Positions 14,098-22,052 of a DNA stretch of 45,703 bases are shown piece by piece. This stretch comes from Cyanobium sp. Aljojuca 7A6 (GTDB lineage: Bacteria; Cyanobacteriota; Cyanobacteriia; PCC-6307; Cyanobiaceae). Each line of letters opens with the position of its first letter. Positions within the stretch are counted from its first letter, which is position 1. The notes beneath the pieces were generated by a model. That model was not told the origin of the DNA. It saw only the letters and a list, made by a program, of their open reading frames with translations, and made no database searches. Where the stretch lies: positions 1 through 45,703 of the forward strand of contig NZ_JAGQCY010000020.1 of assembly GCF_024346455.1 (NCBI RefSeq). The letters run 5' to 3'. A program made the translations under genes and the position numbers.

Positions 14098-15033
14098 ATG
14101 CGATTGCTTCTGCTCGGATGCACGGGTTTCGTCGGCCGGGAGCTGGTGCCGTTCCTGCTCAACCTCGGCCACCAGCTCACCCTGGTGAGCCGGCGGCCCC
14201 GGCCGGCCAGCGAGGCGGCCGATCCCAGGATCACCAACCTCTGCTTCGATCTGGCCGATCCGGCCAGCTGGAGCCAGCCCCCACTGCTCGAGGCGCTGGA
14301 AGCGGCCGATGGGGTGGTCAACCTGGCCGGTGAGTCGATTGCCGACCAGCGCTGGACGCCTGCCTACCGCCAGCGCCTGCTCGATAGCCGCCTGGTCACC
14401 ACCTCGCAGCTGGTGCGCGCCATGGCGGGGCTGGCCAAGCCTCCCTCGGTGCTGGTGAGCGGATCGGCCGTCGGCTACTACGGCACGAGCCTGGACGGGT
14501 GCTTCACGGAGGCCAGCGCGCCGGGTGACGATTTCCTGGCCCGACTCTGCGCTCGCTGGGAAGCCGCCACCCAGGTCGCTCCCGAGGCCTGCCGCGTCGT
14601 GGTGTTGCGGGTCGGCATTGTCATCGGACCCGATGGCGGGGCCCTCGGCAAGATGCTGCCCGTGTTCCGCGCCGGGTTCGGCGGGCCGGTGGGCAGCGGC
14701 CAGCAATGGATGAGCTGGATTCAGCGGCACGATCTCTGCCGGCTGATCGCCACCGCCCTGGAAGAGGCCGCCTACGCCGGCCCCTACAACGCCGTGGCCC
14801 CGGAGCCCACCCGGATGGCCATTTTCGCCTCCACCCTCGGCCGTGTCCTCGGGCGTCCCAGCCTGTTGCCCGTGCCTGGCCCCCTGCTGCAACTGCTGCT
14901 CGGTGATGGCGCCAAGGTGGTGCTGGAGGGGCAGCAGGTGAAGCCCGAACGGCTGCTGGCCCAGGGCTTCCACTTCCAGTTCACCGATCTCAGCGCTGCC
15001 CTCGCCGCTGCCACCAGCCCAGAGCGCCGCTGA
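14098..15033 (+). CDS. TIGR01777-family NAD(P)-binding epimerase (YfcH/SDR39U1 type)
   Basis: This 311-residue extended SDR protein begins MRLLLLGCTGFVGRELVPFL, with the Gly-rich nucleotide-binding motif in the first strand. It carries the family signatures GVVNLAGESIADQRWTPAYR, SRLVTT, VLVSGSAVGYYG and the C-terminal block GDGAKVVLEGQQVKPERL. These mark the YfcH/SDR39U1 group (sometimes named after SulA), whose substrate is not known. The usual SDR catalytic tyrosine can be placed in the GYYG motif. The ATG at 14098 starts exactly at the Rossmann strand. The 3' end overlaps a small membrane-protein gene on the opposite strand by 44 bases. Confidence 0.93.
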   Translation: MRLLLLGCTGFVGRELVPFLLNLGHQLTLVSRRPRPASEAADPRITNLCFDLADPASWSQPPLLEALEAADGVVNLAGESIADQRWTPAYRQRLLDSRLVTTSQLVRAMAGLAKPPSVLVSGSAVGYYGTSLDGCFTEASAPGDDFLARLCARWEAATQVAPEACRVVVLRVGIVIGPDGGALGKMLPVFRAGFGGPVGSGQQWMSWIQRHDLCRLIATALEEAAYAGPYNAVAPEPTRMAIFASTLGRVLGRPSLLPVPGPLLQLLLGDGAKVVLEGQQVKPERLLAQGFHFQFTDLSAALAAATSPERR

Positions 15034-15250
15034 GCAGCGCTGCGGCCATCAGCAGGCCGATCGCCGGGGTGAACAGCGGTTGCCACAGCTGCTGGAAGAG
15101 CTCCAGGGGGGCATTGAGCTGCTGGCCATGCAGCACCACCGCCACGGCGAAGAAGAGGGCTCCGGCCAGCACGAGAAACACGTCGGCCACCAGCACGATG
15201 TCGAGGACGCGGCGCAGCTGGGCGCCGGGGCCCGTGGCGGGAGTGCTCAT
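14990..15250 (-). CDS. Small two-helix membrane protein, uncharacterised
   Basis: The 86-residue protein has two clear membrane helices (about residues 17-41, VLDIVLVADVFLVLAGALFF, and 59-78, LFTPAIGLLMAAALLSGALG) joined by a short polar loop, and a basic tail WWQRRGQR. The pattern and position look like a conserved picocyanobacterial hypothetical protein, but I cannot name a family. It is divergent from the LpxB-like gene and overlaps the end of the epimerase gene. The opposite frame here is the true epimerase C-terminus, so the overlap region is coded on both strands. Confidence 0.7.
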   Translation of the reverse strand: MSTPATGPGAQLRRVLDIVLVADVFLVLAGALFFAVAVVLHGQQLNAPLELFQQLWQPLFTPAIGLLMAAALLSGALGWWQRRGQR

Positions 15251-15318
15251 GCCGTTGGGGTGAACCGGGAGGAGGCGGAAATCCCGGCTGTGCCCAAACC
15301 TAAACTCGACCGGACTTG

Positions 15319-16542
15319 GTGTCCCGTGTGCCCCTTTCCCCTGCTCCCAGGATCCTGCTGATCAGCAACGGTCATGGGGAGGATCTCAATGGGGGGTTGA
15401 TCGCCGACGGTCTGCGCCAGTGCTCGCCCGGGCTGGAACTGGCGGCCCTGCCGATCGTCGGTGCCGGCTCGGCCTATGGAGGCCGGGGCCTGCCGCTCCT
15501 GTTCCAGGGCCGGACCCTGCCGTCCGGGGGCATGGTGTACCAGGGCCTCAACATCTGGAAGGATCTGGCGGCCGGCTGGCTGCAGCAGAGCGTGGCCCAG
15601 CTCTGGGCGGCCTGGCGCCAGGGCCGTTACTACGACCTGGTGGTGAGCATCGGTGACCATGTCCCCCTGATCTTCGCCCTGCTCACCGGGCGGCCGACGG
15701 TGGTGTTCCTGGTCTCCACCTCCAGCTTTTACGAGGGCCGGCTTCGGCTCTCCGCCCTCACCCGCTGGTGTTGTCGCCGCCGGCGGGTGCGGCTGGTGTT
15801 GACCCGTGATGCCTTCACCGCCGCCGACCTCCAGGCCCAGGGCCTGGCCAAGGCCCTGTTCTGCGGTTACCCGATCATGGATCTGCCACCCCCGGACCCC
15901 GGCCAGGTGGCCCGCCAGCCGGGCACCCGAACCCTGGCGTTGGTGCCGGGCAGCCGCTTCCCGGAGGCGCTGCATAACCTGATGCTGATGTTGCGGCTAT
16001 GCAGCCAGCTGGGGGGCCTGGCCGGAGATGGCCGCTGGCGTTTCCTCGTCGCCGTGGTGGAGAGCCCGCGCTGGCGGGAGCTGGAACCCCTGGCCGCGTC
16101 GATCGGCTGGCATCTGTCCGATGGGGTGCTGCGCTCCGCCGCCGGCGATCTCGAGGTGCGGCTGCTTCCGGGGGCCCTGGCGTCGATTCTGGCCGCCAGT
16201 GATCTGGTGGTGGGCATGGCCGGCACCGCCGTGGAGCAGGCGGTGGGGTTCGGACTGCCGGTGGTGCAGCTGGTGGGACGCGGTCCCCAGTTCAGCTATG
16301 CCTTCGCCGAATCCCAGATGCGACTGCTGGGTCCCACGGTCCACACCGTGGGGCGCCGTCCGGCCGAAAGCGGCGAGCTTCAGGAGGCCGCGGCGCTGAT
16401 CCTGCGGCTTCTGGCCGATGCCGACCTGCCCGAGCGCTGTGCCCAGGCGGCCCTGGAGCGGGTCGGGCCGGCGGGGGGCTCGCGGCGCATCGCAGAAGCC
16501 GTGCTGGAAACCCTCGCCCAGGGCCGGTCGGCACTCAGCTGA
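15319..16542 (+). CDS. LpxB-like glycosyltransferase (lipid-A-disaccharide synthase-related, TIGR03492 type)
   Basis: The protein has about 407 residues. The N-terminal domain has ILLISNGHGEDLNGGLIADG and the C-terminal domain has DLVVGMAGTAVEQAVGFGLPVVQL, the GT-B pattern of LpxB relatives. This cyanobacterial group differs from true LpxB, and its acceptor is not established; it is often annotated lipid-A-disaccharide synthase-related. The motif VSIGDHVPLIFALLTGRPTV between the domains is typical of the group. The start is uncertain: TTG 15316, GTG 15319 and GTG 15328 are all in frame with little ribosome-binding support. The stop overlaps the convergent TPR gene by 8 bases. Confidence 0.88.
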   Translation: MSRVPLSPAPRILLISNGHGEDLNGGLIADGLRQCSPGLELAALPIVGAGSAYGGRGLPLLFQGRTLPSGGMVYQGLNIWKDLAAGWLQQSVAQLWAAWRQGRYYDLVVSIGDHVPLIFALLTGRPTVVFLVSTSSFYEGRLRLSALTRWCCRRRRVRLVLTRDAFTAADLQAQGLAKALFCGYPIMDLPPPDPGQVARQPGTRTLALVPGSRFPEALHNLMLMLRLCSQLGGLAGDGRWRFLVAVVESPRWRELEPLAASIGWHLSDGVLRSAAGDLEVRLLPGALASILAASDLVVGMAGTAVEQAVGFGLPVVQLVGRGPQFSYAFAESQMRLLGPTVHTVGRRPAESGELQEAAALILRLLADADLPERCAQAALERVGPAGGSRRIAEAVLETLAQGRSALS

Positions 16543-16951
16543 GCCAGGCCTTCACCTTCTCCAGGGCCTGCCAGCCTGGCCGCCGCTGCAGCCCGTCGGC
16601 GATCGAGCCCTGCAGTTCGCCGGCCAGCTCGGGGGCCATCAGCATCACACGCTTCACAACGTCGATGTGCTCCCTCACCCCCTTGGCGCCGGTCTCGAGC
16701 ATGGCCACGCTCAGGTTGATCCGGGCCTGGGGGTCCTGCGGATTGAGTTTCACCGCGTGGCGGGCCGAGGGCAGCGCCGCCTGGGGCTGGTCGAGCAGCA
16801 ACTGCAACCAGGCCAGGCAGGTCCAGCCCGCCGACTGGCGCGGTTCCTGGGCCGTGATCTGCAGGAACTCATCAATCAGGTCTTCGGGCGCCGCCCCCTG
16901 CTGGTAGCGGGCGATGGCCTGGTCGAAGCGGGAGTCCTGCGGGGCCGTCAT
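16535..16951 (-). CDS. TPR-repeat protein, uncharacterised
   Basis: The 138-residue, all-helical protein has at least two tetratricopeptide-like repeats. The clearest is SAGWTCLAWLQLLLDQPQAA followed by LPSARHAVKLNPQDPQARIN. No signal peptide or membrane segment is present, so it should be cytoplasmic. TPR proteins act as protein-protein adaptors. The neighbouring sufA-like gene lies on the same strand 76 bases upstream, so co-transcription is possible, but no specific partner can be inferred. Confidence 0.82.
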   Translation of the reverse strand: MTAPQDSRFDQAIARYQQGAAPEDLIDEFLQITAQEPRQSAGWTCLAWLQLLLDQPQAALPSARHAVKLNPQDPQARINLSVAMLETGAKGVREHIDVVKRVMLMAPELAGELQGSIADGLQRRPGWQALEKVKAWLS

Positions 16952-17027
16952 GGCGGCGGGGGGTGGCTAGGTGGGGTCCGTCAGACTCCCACGCCATGGG
17001 GCCGTGGCGCCAGCGGCAAGACCGGGC

Positions 17028-17456
17028 TCAGACGGCGAAGGAACTGCCGCAGCCGCAGGTCTGGGAGGCGTTGGGATTGGTGAAGTTGAAGCCGCCGCCA
17101 ATCAGTGCCGAAGAGAAATCCAGCTGCATGCCGTAGATGTACAGCAGGCTCTTGGGGTCACAGACGACCCGGAAACTCGGCGCACCGGAAGGTTCGTAGG
17201 TGTAGGTCTCGTCGTCGCCCAGGATTTCCGCGCCCTCGATGAAATCCATCGTGTAGCTCATGCCGCTGCAGCCGCCGGAGCGCACGCCCACCCGCAGCAC
17301 CTTGTCGCCCCCTTGCGAGGCCATCAGGGTACCGAGCTGGCGCATGGCGGGCTCGGTGATCAGGATGCCCTTGCCGTCGACACCGGCCGTGGCCGTGGTG
17401 GTTGGCGGGGCGCTGGACGTGGGGGCGGCGCTGGGGGCCTGAACGGGGCTGCTCAT
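17028..17456 (-). CDS. sufA: A-type iron-sulfur cluster carrier (SufA/IscA family)
   Basis: The 142-residue protein has a Pro/Ala/Thr-rich N-terminal tail of about 28 residues, then a full HesB/IscA domain. It includes ILITEPAMRQL, the first ligand Cys in VRSGGCSGMSYTMDF and the C-terminal CGCGSSF pair. The three cysteines bind an Fe-S cluster for transfer to apo-proteins. The start at MSSPVQAP is the first ATG before the domain; the much longer open frame upstream is antisense to crtQ. The gene is divergent from crtQ across about 130 bases. The symbol is by family; IscA would be equally possible. Confidence 0.9.
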   Translation of the reverse strand: MSSPVQAPSAAPTSSAPPTTTATAGVDGKGILITEPAMRQLGTLMASQGGDKVLRVGVRSGGCSGMSYTMDFIEGAEILGDDETYTYEPSGAPSFRVVCDPKSLLYIYGMQLDFSSALIGGGFNFTNPNASQTCGCGSSFAV

Positions 17457-17585
17457 CGGGCGTTGGGGGGTCGGAGGGGAGGGATCGGGCCGCCGGACGA
17501 CGCGGTGAGAATCCACTCTATGGAGAACCATCCTCGGTGGGTGGGCTCCAGTCCATAGAGTCAGGACCTTCGCGGGACTCCAAGG

Positions 17586-19061
17586 GTGCGGGTTGCCATC
17601 GTGGGTGCGGGTCTGGCCGGTCTGAGCGCAGCCGTCGATCTGGTCGACGCCGGTCATGCGGTGGACCTCTACGAATCCCGTCCGTTCATGGGGGGCAAGG
17701 TCGGCAGCTGGGAGGACCCGGACGGCAACCACATCGAGATGGGCCTGCACGTCTTCTTCTTCAACTACGCCAACCTTTTTGCTCTGATGCGCAAGGTGGG
17801 TGCCTTCGACAATCTCCTGCCCAAGGAGCACTGGCACCTGTTCGTCAACCGCGGCGGGGACCTGCGGGCCCTGGATTTCCGTTTTCCTGTGGGGGCTCCG
17901 TTCAACGGCCTCAAGGCCTTTTTCACCACGTCCCAGCTCGACTGGATCGACAAGCTGCGCAATGCCCTGGCGCTCGGCACCAGCCCGATCGTCCGGGGGC
18001 TGGTCGATTACGACGGGGCCATGAAGGTGATCCGCTCGCTGGATGCGATCAGTTTCCAGCAATGGTTTTTGAGCCATGGGGGCAGCCCCAGGAGCCTGAA
18101 GAGGCTCTGGAACCCGATTGCCTACGCGCTGGGATTCATCGATTGCGAGGCCATCTCGGCCCGCTGCATGCTCACCATCTTCATGATGTTCGCCTCCCGG
18201 ACAGAGGCTTCCAAGCTCAACCTGCTCAAGGGGTCCCCCCACCGCTGGCTGACCGGTCCGATCCTTGACTACATCCAGGCCAGGGGCGGCCGCCTGCACC
18301 TGCGCCACCGGGTCAGCGAGGTCCGCCACGAGGAGCGCGACGGCCAGACCGTCGTCACCTCCCTGCTGCTGGGCACCCCGGAGGGTGAAAAGCGGGTGGA
18401 GGCCGACGTCTACCTGGCCGCCTGCGACGTGCCCGGAGCCCAGCGACTGCTGCCCCAGGCCTGGCGCCGTTTCCCTGAGTTCGCCGCCATCGACCGGCTG
18501 GAAACGGTGCCGGTGGCCACTGTGCAGCTCCGTTACGACGGCTGGGTGACCGAATTGGGTGACGGGGCCGGCCCCCAGGCCCGCCGCGCCGATCTGAGCC
18601 GCCCGGCCGGTCTCGACAATCTGCTTTACACGGCCGATGCGGACTTCAGCTGCTTCGCCGATCTGGCCCTGGCCAGCCCTGCCGATTACCGGCGGGAGGG
18701 GCTGGGCTCCCTGCTGCAGTGCGTGCTCACCCCTGGTGATCCCTGGATCCCGTTGAAAACCGAGGAGATCGTCGCCCACACCGATCGCCAGGTGCGTGAA
18801 TTGTTTCCCTCGGCCGCGGGGTTGCAGCTCGTCTGGAGCAACGTGGTGAAACTGGCCCAGTCGCTCTACCGGGAAGCCCCCGGCATGGAGCCCTTCCGCC
18901 CCGATCAGCGCACCCCCGTGGCCAATTTCTTTCTCGCCGGCAGCTACACCCGCCAGGACTACATCGACTCGATGGAGGGCGCCACGATGAGCGGTCGGCT
19001 CGCGGCCGCTGCGATCCTGAACCAGCCCGTGGCCCTGGCCACCTGCGCGGCGGTGGCCTAG
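17586..19061 (+). CDS. crtQ: Zeta-carotene desaturase
   Basis: The 491-residue plant/cyanobacterial-type desaturase has the FAD-binding dinucleotide fold at the N-terminus ([20 protein letters not shown], then [14 protein letters not shown]). The family blocks [16 protein letters not shown] and [20 protein letters not shown] follow, and the C-terminal FAD-binding segment is [18 protein letters not shown]. It converts zeta-carotene to lycopene on the way to beta-carotene and xanthophylls. The family resemblance is closer to CrtQ/ZDS than to CrtP phytoene desaturase. The start is a GTG at 17586, directly at the Rossmann strand. A SRPBCC gene follows after 10 bases and is probably co-transcribed. 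Confidence 0.94.
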   Translation: MRVAIVGAGLAGLSAAVDLVDAGHAVDLYESRPFMGGKVGSWEDPDGNHIEMGLHVFFFNYANLFALMRKVGAFDNLLPKEHWHLFVNRGGDLRALDFRFPVGAPFNGLKAFFTTSQLDWIDKLRNALALGTSPIVRGLVDYDGAMKVIRSLDAISFQQWFLSHGGSPRSLKRLWNPIAYALGFIDCEAISARCMLTIFMMFASRTEASKLNLLKGSPHRWLTGPILDYIQARGGRLHLRHRVSEVRHEERDGQTVVTSLLLGTPEGEKRVEADVYLAACDVPGAQRLLPQAWRRFPEFAAIDRLETVPVATVQLRYDGWVTELGDGAGPQARRADLSRPAGLDNLLYTADADFSCFADLALASPADYRREGLGSLLQCVLTPGDPWIPLKTEEIVAHTDRQVRELFPSAAGLQLVWSNVVKLAQSLYREAPGMEPFRPDQRTPVANFFLAGSYTRQDYIDSMEGATMSGRLAAAAILNQPVALATCAAVA

Positions 19062-19071
19062 GAGCGAACCC

Positions 19072-19506
19072 ATGGGCAAATGGCTCGAGCACAGCGTCAC
19101 CACCGAGATCCAGGCCCCGGTGGCCAGGGTCTGGGAGGTTTGGAGTGATCTGGAGGCCATGCCCCGCTGGATGCGTTGGATCGAATCGGTCGTCACCCTC
19201 GACGACCCCGACCTCACCGACTGGACGCTGGCGGCCCAGGGCTTCCGTTTCCACTGGAAGGCCCGGATCACCGAGCGGGTCGACTTGCAGAGGCTGCACT
19301 GGGAATCGGTGGGTGGCCTGCCCACCAAGGGAGGCGTGCGCTTCTATCCCCTCGGGCCTGACCTTACGGCCGTCAAGCTCACAGTGAGCTATGAACTGCC
19401 TGGTGCGCTTGCGCCCCTGATGGAACCCACCATCATGGGGGGCATCGTCACCAGAGAATTGCAGGCCAACCTTGACCGATTTCGCGACCTGGTGGAAAAA
19501 GGGTAA
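19072..19506 (+). CDS. SRPBCC (START/cyclase-like) family protein
   Basis: The 144-residue protein is a single SRPBCC/polyketide-cyclase-type domain, with VTTEIQAPVARVWEVWSDLE, MPRWMRWIESV and a C-terminal helix VTRELQANLDRFRDLVE. This fold makes a deep hydrophobic cavity that binds lipids or pigments. It lies 10 bases after crtQ with GGAGCGAACCC as ribosome-binding site, so it is likely translated from the same mRNA. A role in carotenoid handling is an inference from position only. Confidence 0.88.
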   Translation: MGKWLEHSVTTEIQAPVARVWEVWSDLEAMPRWMRWIESVVTLDDPDLTDWTLAAQGFRFHWKARITERVDLQRLHWESVGGLPTKGGVRFYPLGPDLTAVKLTVSYELPGALAPLMEPTIMGGIVTRELQANLDRFRDLVEKG

Positions 19507-20014
19507 CGGCCACTTCGGCCTCTGGGCGCTGGCGCCCCTTGTGCTCGCCGGATGCGCTGCCGCCCCCACGGTGGAAGCCCCACCGCCGCCAGCTCCGCCC
19601 AGGCCGGTCCCTGCCGCGGTGGCCTCAGGGGCCGTACCCGCTGGGCTGACCCCTCTGCCCACCTCCCAGCAGGTGGTGGCGGCTTTCCCAGTGGGCCGCA
19701 AGGATCCGTTCGGTGCCCTGGTGCCGCAGCTGGCCCCGGGGGGTGCGGCAGCCGCGGCCGGCGGTGGGGCGGCAGCATCGCTCCCTCCACCGGCCTTTCT
19801 TCAGGACTTCCGCGTCACCGGCGTGATTGACAGCGGCGGCCAGCGCGAAGCGGTGGTGACCTACAAGCAACTCAGCGGCAGCCTGCGCCGGGGCGACCGG
19901 GGTGGACGCAACACCGATCTGCTGCCCGCCGGCTGGAGCGTGGCTGCGGTGGATGTGGCCAACGGTCAGCTGATCCTGCAGAGCGGCAGTCGCAAGGTCA
20001 AGGTCGACCTCTGA
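19472..20014 (+). CDS. Predicted lipoprotein, uncharacterised
   Basis: The 180-residue protein begins at TTG 19472 inside the SRPBCC gene (35-base overlap), the only start that keeps a full N-terminus. Residues 1-27 form a lipoprotein signal with the lipobox LVLAGC, so the Cys would be acylated. A Pro/Ala-rich linker (residues about 28-90) follows, then a small domain with GRKDPFGAL, FRVTGVID and QLILQSGSRKVKVDL. The KDPF...VTGVI...V pattern recalls PilP/secretin-associated lipoproteins, but the match is too weak to name it. Its 3' end overlaps hemD on the other strand by 17 bases. Confidence 0.72.
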   Translation: MTDFATWWKKGNGHFGLWALAPLVLAGCAAAPTVEAPPPPAPPRPVPAAVASGAVPAGLTPLPTSQQVVAAFPVGRKDPFGALVPQLAPGGAAAAAGGGAAASLPPPAFLQDFRVTGVIDSGGQREAVVTYKQLSGSLRRGDRGGRNTDLLPAGWSVAAVDVANGQLILQSGSRKVKVDL

Positions 20015-20807
20015 GGGCCAGGCTGCAGGCCGCCACCAGACCCTCCAGGTCGTGGGGGTCTGCTTCCCCATCCACCCGTCCAAGCCGCTCCAGGCAGCGC
20101 TGACTGGTCTGGGGGCCGATCGAGATCACCTGCACCCCCTCCAGCTGCTGGATCCAGGCGTCGCCGAAGCTGCCGGCCAGCAGCTGGGCGGTGTGCTCCA
20201 CCGTCTTGCCGCTGCTGAACGTGATGGCATCGAGCCCGCGCCGTTCCAGGGCCTGCAGGGCCCCGGTGGGCAGCACCGCTGGACAGCGCGTCTCGTAGGC
20301 GGCCACCTCCACCACCCGGGCTCCGGCCGCGGCGAAGGCTTCGGCCAGCAGCGTGCGCCCGCCGCTCTGCACCCGCGGCAGCAGCAGCCGCTGCCCCCAG
20401 CCCGACACGGGGAAGTGCTCGATCAGGCTGTCGGCCACGAAGGCCGGAGGTACAAAATCGGCGGGGGCTCCCAGGTCCTCCAATGTCTGGGCGGTCTTAC
20501 GCCCCACCGCGGCCAGCCGAACCCCCCTTGGTCTGCGGCCCAGGCAGGATCCCTGCCGCACCAGCCGCTGCTCCACCGCGTCCACCCCGTTGGCACTCGA
20601 GAAGACGATCCAGTGGAACTGGTCCAGTTCCGCCAGGGCATCGTCGAGGGGGCCCCAGAGATCGGGAGGGGCGATCACCAGGGCCGGCAGGTCAATGACG
20701 CTGGCGCCGGCCTGCTCGAACAGCTGGCGGGCCGCGCCCAGCTGGGTTTCGGCCCGGGTCACGGCGACCGTGCGGCCCGCCAGTGGCAGTGGCAGTGGGC
20801 TGTCCAT
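19998..20807 (-). CDS. hemD: Uroporphyrinogen-III synthase
   Basis: The 269-residue protein begins MDSPLPLPLAGRTVAVTR and shows the two-lobed HemD pattern: FHWIVFSSANGVDAV, LAAVGRKTAQTLEDLG, RLLLPRVQSGGRTLLAEA, DAITFSSGKTVEHTAQLL and VISIGPQTSQRCLERLG. It cyclises hydroxymethylbilane with ring-D inversion to uroporphyrinogen III, the precursor of heme, chlorophyll, phycobilins and B12. The start overlaps the stop of the upstream GT2-TPR gene by one base (TGATG), which indicates translational coupling. HemD sequences are very divergent, and this one fits well by motifs and length. Confidence 0.92.
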   Translation of the reverse strand: MDSPLPLPLAGRTVAVTRAETQLGAARQLFEQAGASVIDLPALVIAPPDLWGPLDDALAELDQFHWIVFSSANGVDAVEQRLVRQGSCLGRRPRGVRLAAVGRKTAQTLEDLGAPADFVPPAFVADSLIEHFPVSGWGQRLLLPRVQSGGRTLLAEAFAAAGARVVEVAAYETRCPAVLPTGALQALERRGLDAITFSSGKTVEHTAQLLAGSFGDAWIQQLEGVQVISIGPQTSQRCLERLGRVDGEADPHDLEGLVAACSLALRGRP

Positions 20808-22000
20808 CAGGCGTCCAGCCGGACGAGGGCGCCGGCCCGTTGGGCCAGCTCGCTGGCCTGCTGCGGCTGGCCCTGGCTTTCCAGCAAGGCGATCGCCCGG
20901 CGGAAGCCATCCCGGGCCCCGGGAATGTCGCCCGCCAGCAGCAAGGCGGCCGCCAGGTTGCGCTGGGCGTCGGCGTGCTCCGGTGCCAGGGCCAGGGCCT
21001 GCCGGTAGGCGGTGATCGCTTCCAGCGGCCGGCCCCGCTGCCGCTCGATCAGGCCCAGGTTGAACCAAGCCAGGGGGAGCTCCGGGCAGAGGCGGGTCAC
21101 GTCCGCCGTCAGGGCCGCCGCCTCCTCCAGGGCCCCCTGGCGCAACAGCAGGGCCCCGAGGTTGAGCCGAGCCCCCAGGGTGAGTCGCTCCTCCAGGGGC
21201 AGGTCCAGGGCCTGGCGGTAGAGGGCGGCGGCGGCGGCGGGCTCCCCAGGGCTGCGGGCGATGGCGAGGTGGAGCAGCAGTTCGTAGTGCTCGGCGACCG
21301 ACCTGGCGCCAACCTGGGCCAGGCCCTCCTCCAGCAGGGCGATGCCCCTGGCGCGCTGGCCCTGGCTCACCTCCAGGGCGCCGAGCTTGGCGCAGGCGTA
21401 GGGGTCACCGGGCCTGGCCGCAAGCTCCGCCTCCATGGCCTGACGCAGGCGCTCAGCCTTGCCGGAGGCCGCCAGCAGGTCCGGGCGGTAGCCCTCGTGC
21501 CCCAGGGCCGTTTCCCCACAGGCCAGCACCTGCCAGTGGGGCTCCTGCTCCAGCAAGGCGGCCACGCTGTCGTCGACCATGGCGTGATAGCGGCGGCTCC
21601 AGCGGATCGCGGGATGGCGGCGGAACAGGCGGCTGACACTGGAGAACGGGGACTGGGCGGCCCCCACTTCCTGGCGCAGCAGGTTGATCAGCAGCACCTG
21701 GGGCTGCTCCATCAGGGCGCGCAGCGGGGAGCGGGCCTCGGGCCGCAGCCACTCGTCGGCATCCAGCACCAGCACCCAATCGCCCCGCACCAGATCCAGG
21801 GCGTGGTTGCGGGCGGGGGCGAAGTCCCCCGGCCAGGCCAGGTGGTGCACCCTGGCGCCGCAGTTGGCGGCGATCGCTGCCGTGTTGTCGTCGGACCCGG
21901 TGTCCACCACCACCACCTCGTCCACGAAGCCGGCCACCGAATGCAGGCAGCGCTCCAGCCGCTCCGCTTCGTTGCGCACGATCATCGACAGACTCAGCAT
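20807..22000 (-). CDS. GT2 glycosyltransferase with C-terminal TPR repeats
   Basis: The 397-residue protein starts MLSLSMIVRNEAERLERCL, the usual opening of the SunS-like GT2 subgroup. Then come VVVDTGSDDNTA, FAPARNHALD and the metal-binding WVLVLDADEWL. Residues from about 200 on are TPR repeats, for example LPLAWFNLGLIERQRGRPLE and ALAPEHADAQRNLAAALLLA. Such GT2-TPR proteins add sugars to proteins or peptides or to surface polymers, with the TPR as recognition part. The substrate is unknown. A longer upstream frame lacks family support. The gene is coupled to hemD by a one-base overlap, although no functional link is evident. Confidence 0.88.
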   Translation of the reverse strand: MLSLSMIVRNEAERLERCLHSVAGFVDEVVVVDTGSDDNTAAIAANCGARVHHLAWPGDFAPARNHALDLVRGDWVLVLDADEWLRPEARSPLRALMEQPQVLLINLLRQEVGAAQSPFSSVSRLFRRHPAIRWSRRYHAMVDDSVAALLEQEPHWQVLACGETALGHEGYRPDLLAASGKAERLRQAMEAELAARPGDPYACAKLGALEVSQGQRARGIALLEEGLAQVGARSVAEHYELLLHLAIARSPGEPAAAAALYRQALDLPLEERLTLGARLNLGALLLRQGALEEAAALTADVTRLCPELPLAWFNLGLIERQRGRPLEAITAYRQALALAPEHADAQRNLAAALLLAGDIPGARDGFRRAIALLESQGQPQQASELAQRAGALVRLDA

Positions 22001-22052
22001 CGGCGCTGCGGGGCAGGACAGACGTGCCAGGAGGCTAGGTGCCGGTGAGGGC

